Notes: generated by a model not told the origin, from the letters alone. A stretch of DNA of 41,683 nt from Sedimenticola sp. (GCA_026994195.1 JALWRH010000104.1:1-41683), one strand, 5' to 3'. Shown: positions 1 to 8,235, counted from the first letter of the stretch. Program-made: numbers and translations.

Positions 1-385
1 CTTTTTCCTTGTCTTCAGAAAGCTGCAACTGTTCCCGTAGCTTCTGTATGTAATAGCGGTACAACCGGGAAGTGCGGAAATCCTTCAGCTCCTGAAGAAA
101 TGATTCCCGCTGATCCAGTCCCCGGGCGTGCGCTTCCAGACGCAACAAGCGCAAGGCCACCAGGCGCTTGAGCAAGTTACCGCGCAATACGGCCTGCTCT
201 GGCGCGTCCATGGTGTTGAATTGGGTTGCAAAAGGCGATGAACGAACAGCTTTCTCCAGATCAGACGCTGTTACTTTGGTGGGACCGACAGTGACCAGCA
301 CTTCTTCTGCATTCGCTGCAGCCATGCCCGGCAGGAAGATCACCATCAGGAATAAACACAGGAAGGTACGATTCATATACTTCAT
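1..385 (-). CDS. SurA/parvulin-like peptidyl-prolyl isomerase, N-terminal part (cut by window edge)
   Basis: Only the first ~128 residues are present; the frame is open to the window edge. The protein starts MKYMNRTF with a hydrophobic signal peptide ending near MAAANA, so it should act in the periplasm. The mature part (EEVLVTVGPTKVTASDLEKAV..) followed by a Leu/Arg-rich helical segment resembles the N-terminal chaperone region of SurA-type isomerases and the complete isomerase at 27447-28355. The parvulin catalytic domain, if present, lies outside the window. A second in-frame ATG at 376 is an alternative start. It lies downstream of the heptahaem cytochrome on the same strand but is separated from it by a strong terminator, so it probably has its own promoter in the ~60 bp upstream. 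The family call rests on the N-terminal pattern only. Confidence 0.7.
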   Translation of the reverse strand, partial: MKYMNRTFLCLFLMVIFLPGMAAANAEEVLVTVGPTKVTASDLEKAVRSSPFATQFNTMDAPEQAVLRGNLLKRLVALRLLRLEAHARGLDQRESFLQELKDFRTSRLYRYYIQKLREQLQLSEDKEK

Positions 386-441
386 AGGTGTAACGCTCTA
401 TCTGAATTCAGAACTCCAGTAAAAAAAACCGGGGCGGTTGG

Positions 442-471
442 AAAAAAAACAGGGAGCCAGGCTCCCTGTTT
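442..471 (-). terminator. Rho-independent terminator after the heptahaem cytochrome gene
   Basis: A 12-bp perfect inverted repeat (447-458 and 460-471; the central pairs open to form the loop) is followed on the minus strand by a run of eight T (442-449). It lies about 45 bp past the stop codon at 517 and should end that transcript before the isomerase gene starts at 385. Confidence 0.9.
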
Positions 472-516
472 CCAATCCGGACCCGGCTCATGAGAACCGG
501 ATCCTGTTGGCATGGA

Positions 517-2988
517 TCAGTCGTCATCCTCATCAGGAATCTTGCCACCCAGATCCGGCGCAGTTGCGTGCATCCAGGATACGGCAGATTCATAGTCCTC
601 AGAGATATAACGGCCTTTCCACTTGTGGTCATCATCATTCTTGGCCAGGAACGGAACACCGTTCTCGTTCACCTCATGACAGGCGGCACAGCGGAAAGGA
701 CCATGGGAACCATCCGGGTTGTACTGGGGCGCCTGCTTGTAGGTAGTAGTATCGGCCGTGTTCTTGACCGGATACAGACCATGAATGGACTGGTGGCAGG
801 CCTGACAGGCCAGGCCAGCATGACCTTTGGAATAGCGCATCAGGCTGTACTTGCCGGGCTGGTTGATGGGGAATGCCACACCACCCTGGCCTTCGACAAA
901 CGGAGCAGCATGACAGTCCGCACAGTGCGGTGCGCCAGGTGACAGCCAGTAATCCCGGCCATGGGTGGCCGCATCATAGGGCACGGCAGTGGCGCCAGTG
1001 GCACCAGCAGGCAGCTTCAGGCTGGCAACATCCACAGCAGGGTTGGCGGACAATGGCATGACATTGATGTCTCCATCCACGTCTTTGCTGACCATGGGAC
1101 CCTTGCCTTTCAGGGCAATGACAGCAATATCAGGCACAGTGCGTTTCTTGGCCCAAGTCAGGAGGATGCCGGATTTGCCCGGGGTGTCATGCCCCTTGGC
1201 ATCCAGAACCACTTTCGGATCCATGTAGGTGTTGATGAGTTCACTCTTGCTTACACCGATAGCCTTGGCAATCTCGTCCAGAGACTTGTTGCGGATCGTA
1301 TCGCCAGTCTGGGCGAAGGCATTCTTCAGGTTGTCACGCTGATACAGCTCCCGGGACAGCTGGTTGTGGCAGTTGGTGCACCACAGCCCCTTGCCGCCCT
1401 TGCCATTGCCAATCTGGGACACGTTGGCTTGCAGCCATTCACCGATGGCATTCAGATGTTCATCCGTTTCTACACCATCCTTGTCCTTGTCGGGATTGGA
1501 ATGCACGTCACGGCCCACATAACAGCCCCCGGAAGCATCCCGGTTATCCGCATCCGCATAGGCATTCTTACCATCAGGCGTGATGGGATAGCCTTCCATA
1601 CCGCCATCATAACGGTGTGCCGGGTGACAACCCTGGCAGGCGCCAGTACGCCCTTGGCCATCAGCCAGAGGCTTCTTGGTCTGGTGAACTGTATGGATGG
1701 CCTGAGTCAGCGCCGGAATGGTCACTTCCTTGCCTTCCTTGTTCTTGTGGGTGCCCGCTGTCAACACGCCAATGACGTTGTCGGCATGGCATTTCTGACA
1801 AAGAACAGGATCACGGCCCAGACGGTTCATGGTGGAACGGCTGTTCGGATCATAATTCTTCATGAATTCCGTGCCATTGTGATCGTCATGCATTTCCAGG
1901 ATAGAAACAGAAGTGGCCTTCAGATCCGCAATCCAGTCGGATGCGCCCAGGCCTTTCCAGAATGCCCGCTCCTGTTTGTACAGTTTGTACTTGTCACCAT
2001 TGGCCGTTTTATTGGCATGGCAGTTGGAGCAGTTGGGGATATCAATAGGGTTGGTGCCAACGAAGGTGATGGGCTTGCCGCTATGGCTGTCCAGCACCGG
2101 CTTGCCCGTGTCCGCATCCACCAGGCTCACCCAGTTTTCCTGGAAGGGCTGAATATCGCTTTCCACCAGGGTCAGAAGATCCTTGGCGGCGGTACGGTCG
2201 GTAAAGGGCGTCAATGGCAGACCCAGGGCATCCCAGATGCCCGGGTTGGTCAGCACGATAGGCACATTGTCCAGCACAGGCGATTTGGTATAAACGATGG
2301 TGCCTTTTTCACCCGTATAGTGCAGATGCCCGCCACTGATGGGGCTGGGCGCTGCGGCGCCGGCTGGGCCATTGTCCCGGGGAACGGGAACCTGCATCCC
2401 GACAAACAGTTTTTCCTTGTCCGCACTGGTACTCTTGGGATTGGTGCCTTTCAAATCCTTGTAGACATAGAGATGTGTCCAGTAGGCATTGGCAACGCTT
2501 TCATCTTTATCGTACTTGCCATCGCCATTCACATCATAGGGTACGTCCCAGTACTTGAGCTTGTTGCCTTCAGAATAGGTATTGTTAACAAAACCATAGG
2601 CCAGCTTGAAGCGCTTCTTGCCGTCAACGACTACTGTGGGATCTTCTTCATCGGCTTCCAGTAACTCAGGATATTTCTTCTTGCCGGTAGCAGTCTTGAT
2701 GACCTGGGACTGCACTGAGTTGTACGGTGGCAGCACACAGCAATAGGTAAAATCAAAGCCGGTACAGTGCATGCCCAGCTCATAGTTGATGGTGATGTTG
2801 TAGTCGTTTTTGGGTTTGCTGGTGTCTGCCGCAACTTCCGGGCCACCATACATCTTGGAACCCATAGATACGGCTTTTGCGTGTGACTCGGCAGCTTTTG
2901 CCGGCGCTTTCTCAGCAACTTCTTCTTGTGTGGTACAAGCGCCAACTGTCAATGCAGCAACAATAGCTGCGGATAAGGCTTTTTTCAT
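517..2988 (-). CDS. Heptahaem c-type cytochrome lipoprotein
   Basis: 823 residues. The N-terminus is a lipoprotein signal with Cys18 in VGAC (next residue Thr), predicting an outer-membrane lipid anchor. Seven CXXCH haem motifs are visible at about residues 320 (CSNCH), 397 (CQKCH), 451 (CQGCH), 537 (CTNCH), 689 (CADCH), 728 (CQACH) and 767 (CAACH). The first ~315 residues carry no haem motif but have a near-perfect EF-hand loop (residues 152-163, DVNGDGKYDKDE) and a Cys/His cluster (His74-Cys75, Cys83-Cys84). A second Asp-rich loop lies near 500-511, and the C-terminus ends in acidic residues. The start ATG is preceded by a GGGGGT ribosome site. It is divergent from the dihaem cytochrome across a 715-bp spacer and close to a NapC-type quinol dehydrogenase, so a role as respiratory electron acceptor or terminal redox enzyme is plausible. 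I do not recognise a named enzyme; the substrate is unknown. Confidence 0.9.
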   Translation of the reverse strand: MKKALSAAIVAALTVGACTTQEEVAEKAPAKAAESHAKAVSMGSKMYGGPEVAADTSKPKNDYNITINYELGMHCTGFDFTYCCVLPPYNSVQSQVIKTATGKKKYPELLEADEEDPTVVVDGKKRFKLAYGFVNNTYSEGNKLKYWDVPYDVNGDGKYDKDESVANAYWTHLYVYKDLKGTNPKSTSADKEKLFVGMQVPVPRDNGPAGAAAPSPISGGHLHYTGEKGTIVYTKSPVLDNVPIVLTNPGIWDALGLPLTPFTDRTAAKDLLTLVESDIQPFQENWVSLVDADTGKPVLDSHSGKPITFVGTNPIDIPNCSNCHANKTANGDKYKLYKQERAFWKGLGASDWIADLKATSVSILEMHDDHNGTEFMKNYDPNSRSTMNRLGRDPVLCQKCHADNVIGVLTAGTHKNKEGKEVTIPALTQAIHTVHQTKKPLADGQGRTGACQGCHPAHRYDGGMEGYPITPDGKNAYADADNRDASGGCYVGRDVHSNPDKDKDGVETDEHLNAIGEWLQANVSQIGNGKGGKGLWCTNCHNQLSRELYQRDNLKNAFAQTGDTIRNKSLDEIAKAIGVSKSELINTYMDPKVVLDAKGHDTPGKSGILLTWAKKRTVPDIAVIALKGKGPMVSKDVDGDINVMPLSANPAVDVASLKLPAGATGATAVPYDAATHGRDYWLSPGAPHCADCHAAPFVEGQGGVAFPINQPGKYSLMRYSKGHAGLACQACHQSIHGLYPVKNTADTTTYKQAPQYNPDGSHGPFRCAACHEVNENGVPFLAKNDDDHKWKGRYISEDYESAVSWMHATAPDLGGKIPDEDDD

Positions 2989-3248
2989 GGTAACCCCCTG
3001 TTATCGGGATACCTTGAGATTTGACCATCAAAAACAAATTCCTGGATAAGACCAACAATTTCCTGACGGATTCAGGCACACTTCAATTGTTGCCAGCTAG
3101 GCTCATGTTCTATGCACAGGATGTTCGATACTGGGCAACTCAAAGATTCCCGTTTATCATCGAATTTTGATGTCACCGTCCGTTGGCGACACCCCCCTCC
3201 AAATTCGCCTCCTTTGGTATATCTGCATCAATTTATGAAGGCAACGAT

Positions 3249-3273
3249 TGAAGGATAACACTTACATCCTTCA
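3249..3273. promoter_or_regulatory. Inverted repeat, possible operator
   Basis: TGAAGGAT (3249-3256) and ATCCTTCA (3266-3273) form a perfect 8-bp inverted repeat with a 9-bp spacer next to the most AT-rich part of the divergent spacer. The geometry would suit a dimeric regulator, but no known site is recognised. Confidence 0.35.
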
Positions 3274-3514
3274 GGATCAACGAAATATTTCTTTATAAAC
3301 AACATGTTAGAATATTAATAATTAATTATGTTGGCATTTACCTCCGAATTGGAGAAGGCTTTAAAAAATTATGTTCCTGGAACGGGTCACATGACTTGCA
3401 TCAATGACATTCCTGGCTATATGTCCTAATTTTCAAATGGGGTATTGAGGCAGTATTGTATATCCTTGCGACAGTCTGACGGCAGTCATGAAGAAATGTA
3501 GGGGTAAGATACTA

Positions 3515-3550
3515 GGTTGCGCGGCACACCTATCTCTATCCGGCGCAACC
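3515..3550 (+). promoter_or_regulatory. GC-rich hairpin upstream of the dihaem cytochrome gene
   Basis: GGTTGCGC (3515-3522) pairs perfectly with GCGCAACC (3543-3550) around a 20-nt loop, ~150 bp before the ATG at 3704. If transcription starts upstream, this would be a leader hairpin; otherwise it could be a protein-binding palindrome. No known riboswitch class matched. Confidence 0.35.
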
Positions 3551-3703
3551 TGCCCCCCGTTCACTGATCAGGCTGTTCCGAAAACACAGGATTTACCTGT
3601 ATGACAGTGACAGAGAAAACGTCATCTTGCTTAAAGGGCTTTCAAACCCAATGGCATTTCTCTGACACAAAACCAAGAAACTGGAACCAGCAGGATACAA
3701 GCC

Positions 3704-4471
3704 ATGAGCAAAGGCATACTCGAGCACTTTACCTACCCCCTCAGGGGAAAAACCTTTTCATCCTTTCTGGCGGGAGCACTCGTCATAGGTTTTTCAGCAC
3801 CTTCATTGGCTGTGAACACAGATCCCGATGAGTTTGAGGCGGCAATCAAGCTGAAACCCAACCTGGAAAACGGCAAGAGATTGTACAAGGGCAGTTGCAT
3901 TACCTGCCACGGCCCCGAGGGATGGGGTGTGCCTGGCAGCGGTTATCCCCAGATCGCAGGGCAGCTCAAGAATGTCATCATCAAGCAACTGGCCGATTTC
4001 CGCGCCGGTAATCGCGACAACCCCATCATGCGCGCATTTGCCTCCCAGCGCTCTCTGGGAGGCGCCCAGGAGATTGCGGATGTCGCTGCTTATGTAGCCA
4101 GCATGCCCATGACTCCCAACAATGAAAAAGGCTTTCCCCTGCACCTGGAAGAAGGCAAACGCATCTACGACAAGATGTGCGCCGACTGCCACGGTAAGAA
4201 CGGCGAAGGCGACCCTGAAGATCATGTACCCCGTATTCAGGGACAGCACTACAGTTACCTGTCCAGGCAATTCAACTGGATTCGAAATGGCCGCCGCCGC
4301 AACGGTGACGAAAAGATGATCAAGCAGATCAAGAATTTTACGCCCCCGGAGCAGGTGGCCGTTTTGTCCTATGTGGCCAGTCTGAAACCCAAGAACGTCG
4401 CGCCTCCCGGTTGGAGAAACCATGATTTCGACAACTTCGACCGTAGCTGGAGACCCACTCGAATCCGCTGA
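3704..4471 (+). CDS. Dihaem cytochrome c, c4-type
   Basis: 255 residues. A signal peptide ends near APSLA (residue 36), so it is periplasmic. Two similar cytochrome c domains follow. Domain 1 has haem motif CITCH (65-69) with likely axial Met109. Domain 2 has CADCH (159-163) with likely axial Met205. The tandem class I layout and overall length fit the cytochrome c4 family, which shuttles electrons between membrane quinol-linked complexes and oxidases or reductases. The C-terminus is an unusual Trp/Arg/Asn-rich tail (residues 233-255). An AGGAT ribosome site lies about 8 nt before ATG 3704. It is convergent with the ankyrin gene across a shared terminator and divergent from the heptahaem lipoprotein, and it may be its redox partner (inference). 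Confidence 0.9.
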   Translation: MSKGILEHFTYPLRGKTFSSFLAGALVIGFSAPSLAVNTDPDEFEAAIKLKPNLENGKRLYKGSCITCHGPEGWGVPGSGYPQIAGQLKNVIIKQLADFRAGNRDNPIMRAFASQRSLGGAQEIADVAAYVASMPMTPNNEKGFPLHLEEGKRIYDKMCADCHGKNGEGDPEDHVPRIQGQHYSYLSRQFNWIRNGRRRNGDEKMIKQIKNFTPPEQVAVLSYVASLKPKNVAPPGWRNHDFDNFDRSWRPTRIR

Positions 4472-4539
4472 TTGTGAACCCCATACAGTCCCGGGCATCC
4501 CCAGGAAGGGGTGCCCATCACAATCCATACATTCAAAGA

Positions 4540-4572
4540 AATAACGCCATGCAAAGTCTGCATGGCGTTATT
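4540..4572. terminator. Bidirectional terminator between convergent genes
   Basis: A perfect 14-bp inverted repeat (4540-4553 and 4559-4572) with a 5-nt loop lies between the dihaem cytochrome (plus, ends 4471) and the ankyrin gene (minus, ends 4604). The minus-strand side is followed by TTTCTTTG. The plus-strand side is less T-rich (TTATTGCTTT). It probably terminates both genes. A weaker hairpin with one bulge lies at about 4491-4515. Confidence 0.85.
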
Positions 4573-4603
4573 GCTTTCCGGCGTTCCTGGTTGCCGGGTT
4601 ACG

Positions 4604-5548
4604 TCAGTGATCGCCACCTTCGAGCAGTTGCAGACAGCGCTGATCGCGAAAACCGCGGGCAATATCCTTGACGGTTTTCCCCTGCTTGTTCTTGATGCTC
4701 ACATCTGCGCCTCTCGAAATCAGCACCTTGACCACATCCGGCTCCCTCACATCCACAGCTTCGAGCAACGCCGTAGTTCCATCATTGTCCTGGGCATTGA
4801 TATCCGCCCCCTTTTGCAGCAGATAGGTCACGGCTTCCGCATTGCCGCTGCCCGCGGCCCAGATCAACGGTGTTGCACCATCTTTCGAGCGCGCATTCAC
4901 ATCTTCACCCGCTTCCACCAGAGCTTTTACCAGATCCATGTTGTTCCCCGTTTCCACGGCGTACATAAGTGCTGTCTTGCCACGATTGTCTGCAAGATTG
5001 GTTTTTGCCCCATGTTTCAGCAGCAGTTTCACGGTGTTCAAATGTCCGTGTGCAGCGGCCAACATCAGTGGCGTGCGTCCTTCCTTGTCCCGGTCATTGG
5101 GGTTGGCGCCACGAAACAGCAATTGCTCCACCATATCATCGACACCATAGCGGGCCGCCAGAAGCAGGGCGGTAGCCCCGGCACGGGTGCGGGCACTGAG
5201 ATCAGCGCCTCTCTCGATGAGCAAAGCCGTTACTTCTGGTTCATCATTTTCCGCAGCCAGCGTCAGGGCTGAACAATTGGCAACCGTGCGCCGGTTTACA
5301 TCCGCGCCGCGCGAAAGCAACAATGAAACCACGCCCAGATTTCCATTTTCTGCCGCCATCATCAGAGCCGTCTTGCCATACTTGTTGGCGCTGTTCACAT
5401 CAGCCCCTTTGTCCAGCAGCTTTTCCACGGCTTCCACATCACCCACGATAGCTGCCAGGCGAAGCTCCTTGTCCAGGGCGGGATCACCCGCAACAGCGGC
5501 AAAAGACAGCAGCAGCAACAAGGTTCCCAACACTATGCGGATGTTCAT
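4604..5548 (-). CDS. Periplasmic ankyrin-repeat protein
   Basis: 314 residues from the chosen ATG at 5548, which has a GAGG ribosome site 6 nt upstream. An ATG at 5578 is also in frame but would add ten residues before the signal peptide. The signal peptide ends near SFAAVAG, so export to the periplasm is likely. The rest is about nine consecutive ~33-residue ankyrin repeats with the usual G-x-TAL-x-x-AA and LL-x-x-GADVN patterns, giving a curved protein-binding scaffold with no catalytic domain. It follows the NapC-type tetrahaem cytochrome by 35 bp on the same strand, so the two are almost certainly co-transcribed. A role as docking or assembly partner for the cytochromes is suggested by position only. 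Periplasmic ankyrin proteins are known near catalase and redox genes in other bacteria (for example AnkB-like proteins). Confidence 0.88.
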   Translation of the reverse strand: MNIRIVLGTLLLLLSFAAVAGDPALDKELRLAAIVGDVEAVEKLLDKGADVNSANKYGKTALMMAAENGNLGVVSLLLSRGADVNRRTVANCSALTLAAENDEPEVTALLIERGADLSARTRAGATALLLAARYGVDDMVEQLLFRGANPNDRDKEGRTPLMLAAAHGHLNTVKLLLKHGAKTNLADNRGKTALMYAVETGNNMDLVKALVEAGEDVNARSKDGATPLIWAAGSGNAEAVTYLLQKGADINAQDNDGTTALLEAVDVREPDVVKVLISRGADVSIKNKQGKTVKDIARGFRDQRCLQLLEGGDH

Positions 5549-5583
5549 CTGCAACCTCATTCCGTATCTCATGATCATTGCCG

Positions 5584-6138
5584 TCAGCCCGCCTGGGCTG
5601 CCTCCTCATCGTCTTCTTCCGGCTCGTCCGGTTCCTCATGGGCAATGCCCTTGTGACAGTCGATACAGGTCTTGCCTTCGTCCCGTGCCCGCCCATGACG
5701 TTTGCGTGCGCTGCGATCCTGCTCAGCCAGATCCATGGCGTCCCATTTGTGGCAGGACCGGCATTCGCGGGAATCCGTGGATTTCATCTTCTCCCACACT
5801 TCACTGGCCATTTCCCACCGATGGGCCTCATACTTTTCTTTGGTATCCAGGGTACCCAGAATCTCGTGCAGCACATCTTTGTAAGCCATGACTTTGGCCA
5901 CCATCTTGGGACCAAAAGACTTGGGCACGTGGCAGTCCGAGCATACTGCGCGCACCCCGGATGCGCTTTTGTAGTGCACCGTCTCTTTGTACTCTTCCAG
6001 ATTGACCTTCATGGAATGACAGGAAGTACAAAACTCCAGTTCATTCGTATACGAAAGCCCCATGTTGAACAGGCCGGCGAAAACCACGCCTGCAATAAAT
6101 ATGACTATGGCCAGACCCAGACTGATACGTTGTGCCAC
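5584..6138 (-). CDS. NapC/NirT-family tetrahaem cytochrome c (membrane quinol dehydrogenase)
   Basis: 184 residues. One N-terminal membrane anchor (residues ~7-28) is followed by four CXXCH motifs at 37 (CTSCH), 66 (CSDCH), 126 (CRSCH) and 158 (CIDCH), and an acidic C-terminal tail. Single anchor, four haems and ~180-200 residues are the hallmarks of the NapC/NirT/NrfH family, which oxidises membrane quinol and passes electrons to a periplasmic reductase. The start is GTG with a G-rich ribosome site upstream. It heads a two-gene unit with the ankyrin protein. No nitrate, nitrite, TMAO or hydroxylamine reductase gene is nearby, so the partner is open; the heptahaem lipoprotein or c4-type cytochrome are candidates. 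The general role is well supported, the partner is not. Confidence 0.92.
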   Translation of the reverse strand: MAQRISLGLAIVIFIAGVVFAGLFNMGLSYTNELEFCTSCHSMKVNLEEYKETVHYKSASGVRAVCSDCHVPKSFGPKMVAKVMAYKDVLHEILGTLDTKEKYEAHRWEMASEVWEKMKSTDSRECRSCHKWDAMDLAEQDRSARKRHGRARDEGKTCIDCHKGIAHEEPDEPEEDDEEAAQAG

Positions 6139-6355
6139 GGCAATCCCCCCGTTTTTTAACAGTTATTGATTCAATATTATTGACAGAAGCTACCGTAAAA
6201 ATACCGGCTCATTGCAAACCGGAAATCAAACAATCAGCGTCCTGCCATCCAGACTCTCTGGCCTGAACAGTTGCCGAGCCTAGCAAGGACTCAGCATATT
6301 CCCGAACCTCCACATTCGGGTATCATTCCTGAAACCGCTCCTCCACGGTTCCCGG

Positions 6356-7735
6356 TTATTCTGTGTAAACCACCCCTGGCAACCAGGTTGCCAGCTCGGG
6401 CCACCATGCCAGCATACCCAACATGATGAGCTGTATCAAAATAAATGGTACCACACCCCGGTAGATGGCACCGGTGGTGACTTCGGGAGGGGCTACACCG
6501 CGAAGATAGAACAGGGCAAACCCAAAAGGCGGAGTGAGAAAGGAGGTCTGCAGGTTGATGGCGATCATGATACCCAGCCACACGGGGTCCAGCCCCATGG
6601 CCAGCAGGATGGGGCCTACGATAGGTACCACCACAAAAGTGATCTCTATGAAATCCAGAATAAAGCCCAGAAGAAACATGAGCAGCATCACGACCGCCAC
6701 GGCGCCCACGACACCTCCGGGCAGATTGGTGAGCAATTCGTTCACGCGGTCATCCCCGCCAAACCCCCTGAAAACCAGGGAGAACACTGCAGCGCCGATA
6801 AAGATCATGAATACCATGCTGGTGACTTTCACCGTAGCGTGCATCACCTCCCGCAGGGAATCCCAGCTGAGTTCGCGCCGCTGGGCCGCCAGCAGCATGG
6901 CGCCCACGGCTCCCACGGAAGCCGCCTCCGTGGGCGTGGCGATTCCCGCCAGAATAGAGCCGAGTACAGCCACGATGAGCAGCAAAGGCGGCATCAGCAC
7001 CGTGAGCACCCGCCACCACAGGGATTGCTGCTTCCCCTCTTTTTTGGGTGCCGGAGGTACCTTTTGCGGTTGAAAAACGGCCACGCCCAGTATGTAGAGC
7101 AGGTACATCAGAACCAATCCCACGCCAGGAATCACCGCCCCCACGAACAAATCTCCCACGGACACGGTATCCAGATTCCACTTGCCCATGTTCAACTGCG
7201 CCTGCTGGTAAGCGGAAGACAACACATCCCCCAGCAACACCAGCACGATGGACGGCGGAATGATCTGTCCCAGGGTCCCGGAAGCACAGATGGCGCCGGC
7301 CGCTACGGCCGGATCATAGTTGCGCTTGATCATGGTCGGCAGGGACAACAAGCCCATGGTCACCACTGTCGCCCCCACAATGCCGGTACTCGCGGCAAGG
7401 AGCATACCAACCAGCGTCACTGAAATACCCAGCCCCCCGCGCAAGCCGCCAAACAGATCCGCCATGGTATCCAAAAGGCTTTCCGCGACCTTGGAACGCT
7501 CCAGCATCACACCCATGAACACGAACAGAGGCACCGCAATCAGGGTCTCGTTGGTCATCACCCCGTAGAGCCTGTTGGGCAGTGCCTGGAGAAAGGCATC
7601 ATCGAACATTCCCAGCCATTCTCCAAGGAAGGCGAACATCAGGGACACGCCCCCCAGGGTAAAAGCCACGGGATACCCCAGCATCAGTACCAGGGCAACG
7701 ATTCCGAACAAAATGAAAGGCATCCATTCAGCCAT
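6356..7735 (-). CDS. dctM: TRAP transporter large membrane subunit (DctM family)
   Basis: 459 residues, almost entirely hydrophobic with a dozen or so membrane spans, as expected for the large permease of tripartite ATP-independent periplasmic transporters. These use a sodium gradient to import organic acids delivered by a periplasmic binding protein. Conserved features include an N-terminal G-Y-P-V-AF-x-LGG segment and LLSLPTMIKRNYDP in the first half. The length suggests the FcbT3-like (mannitol/chloroaromatic-type) branch. The ATG overlaps the end of the small subunit gene by 8 bp, indicating translational coupling. No dctP binding-protein gene is present in the flanks, so the substrate cannot be inferred. 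Confidence 0.92.
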   Translation of the reverse strand: MAEWMPFILFGIVALVLMLGYPVAFTLGGVSLMFAFLGEWLGMFDDAFLQALPNRLYGVMTNETLIAVPLFVFMGVMLERSKVAESLLDTMADLFGGLRGGLGISVTLVGMLLAASTGIVGATVVTMGLLSLPTMIKRNYDPAVAAGAICASGTLGQIIPPSIVLVLLGDVLSSAYQQAQLNMGKWNLDTVSVGDLFVGAVIPGVGLVLMYLLYILGVAVFQPQKVPPAPKKEGKQQSLWWRVLTVLMPPLLLIVAVLGSILAGIATPTEAASVGAVGAMLLAAQRRELSWDSLREVMHATVKVTSMVFMIFIGAAVFSLVFRGFGGDDRVNELLTNLPGGVVGAVAVVMLLMFLLGFILDFIEITFVVVPIVGPILLAMGLDPVWLGIMIAINLQTSFLTPPFGFALFYLRGVAPPEVTTGAIYRGVVPFILIQLIMLGMLAWWPELATWLPGVVYTE

Positions 7736-8225
7736 GATTCCGCCCTGTCAGAACATGCAGGCTGCGCAGGATCGTTACCAGTCCCTGCAGCATCATGGCC
7801 ACCGGCATGAGCAGCAGCAGGGTCTTGAGCAGGAACACGCCGGGCAGACCGCCTGCCTCCCGGGAACCTTCCACGACCTTCCAGGATTCCGTGACATACT
7901 CCCAGCTGATCCACAGGATAAAGATCATCAGGGGATAGAGCAGCAGCACCGTACCCAGCAGGTTCACCCAGGCGCGCCCCTTGACGCCAAATTTCTGATA
8001 GAAAATATCCACCCGCACATGGCCGTCATGTTTGAAGGTATAGGCGGCGCCGAGCATGAATACCGTGGCATGCAGGTAGGTAATAGACTCCTGCATGGCG
8101 ATCCAGCCCGTATTGAAGGCATAGCGCAACACCACCACCGCGAAGGTGACAAACACCATGAGCAGCGTGCCCCAGGCAATGATGCGGCCGGTGAATTCGG
8201 CAAAAGCTTCCAGCTTGCGGATCAA
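7728..8225 (-). CDS. dctQ: TRAP transporter small membrane subunit (DctQ family)
   Basis: 165 residues with four membrane segments and the typical DctQ pattern of a conserved RYAFNT-x-W-x-x-QE motif after the first helix and a VRVD-containing loop. It resembles FcbT2-type small subunits. It pairs with the large subunit directly downstream. The start is a TTG at 8225: a stop codon lies three codons upstream in frame, the next internal ATG is inside the first helix, and an AGGT ribosome site sits 8 nt before the TTG. It starts 10 bp after the DUF2782 gene, so it may be read from the same transcript. Confidence 0.9.
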   Translation of the reverse strand: MIRKLEAFAEFTGRIIAWGTLLMVFVTFAVVVLRYAFNTGWIAMQESITYLHATVFMLGAAYTFKHDGHVRVDIFYQKFGVKGRAWVNLLGTVLLLYPLMIFILWISWEYVTESWKVVEGSREAGGLPGVFLLKTLLLLMPVAMMLQGLVTILRSLHVLTGRNHG

Positions 8226-8235
8226 GAGCGATTAC

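Larger units (their letters stand above)
2989..3703. other. 715-bp AT-rich divergent intergenic region between two cytochrome genes
   Basis: No convincing gene is seen. This spacer separates the divergent starts of the heptahaem lipoprotein (minus) and the dihaem cytochrome (plus). It is distinctly A+T-rich around 3285-3375 and contains at least two perfect 8-bp inverted repeats, listed separately. It probably carries the promoters and regulatory sites of both genes. I could not pick a promoter with confidence. Confidence 0.6.

Noticed and set aside
1498-1527. Extra haem site at Cys489..His496 of the heptahaem protein
   Set aside because: The spacing C-x6-H does not match any known haem c attachment motif (CXXCH or the longer CX3-4CH, CX15CH forms).
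961-2664. Long plus-strand open frame opposite the heptahaem cytochrome
   Set aside because: It is a mirror of a GC-rich coding frame with clear haem motifs; no domain or ribosome site of its own.
3485-3560. Cyclic-di-GMP or other riboswitch in the cytochrome leader
   Set aside because: One hairpin is present but none of the conserved loop sequences of GEMM or other common classes was found.
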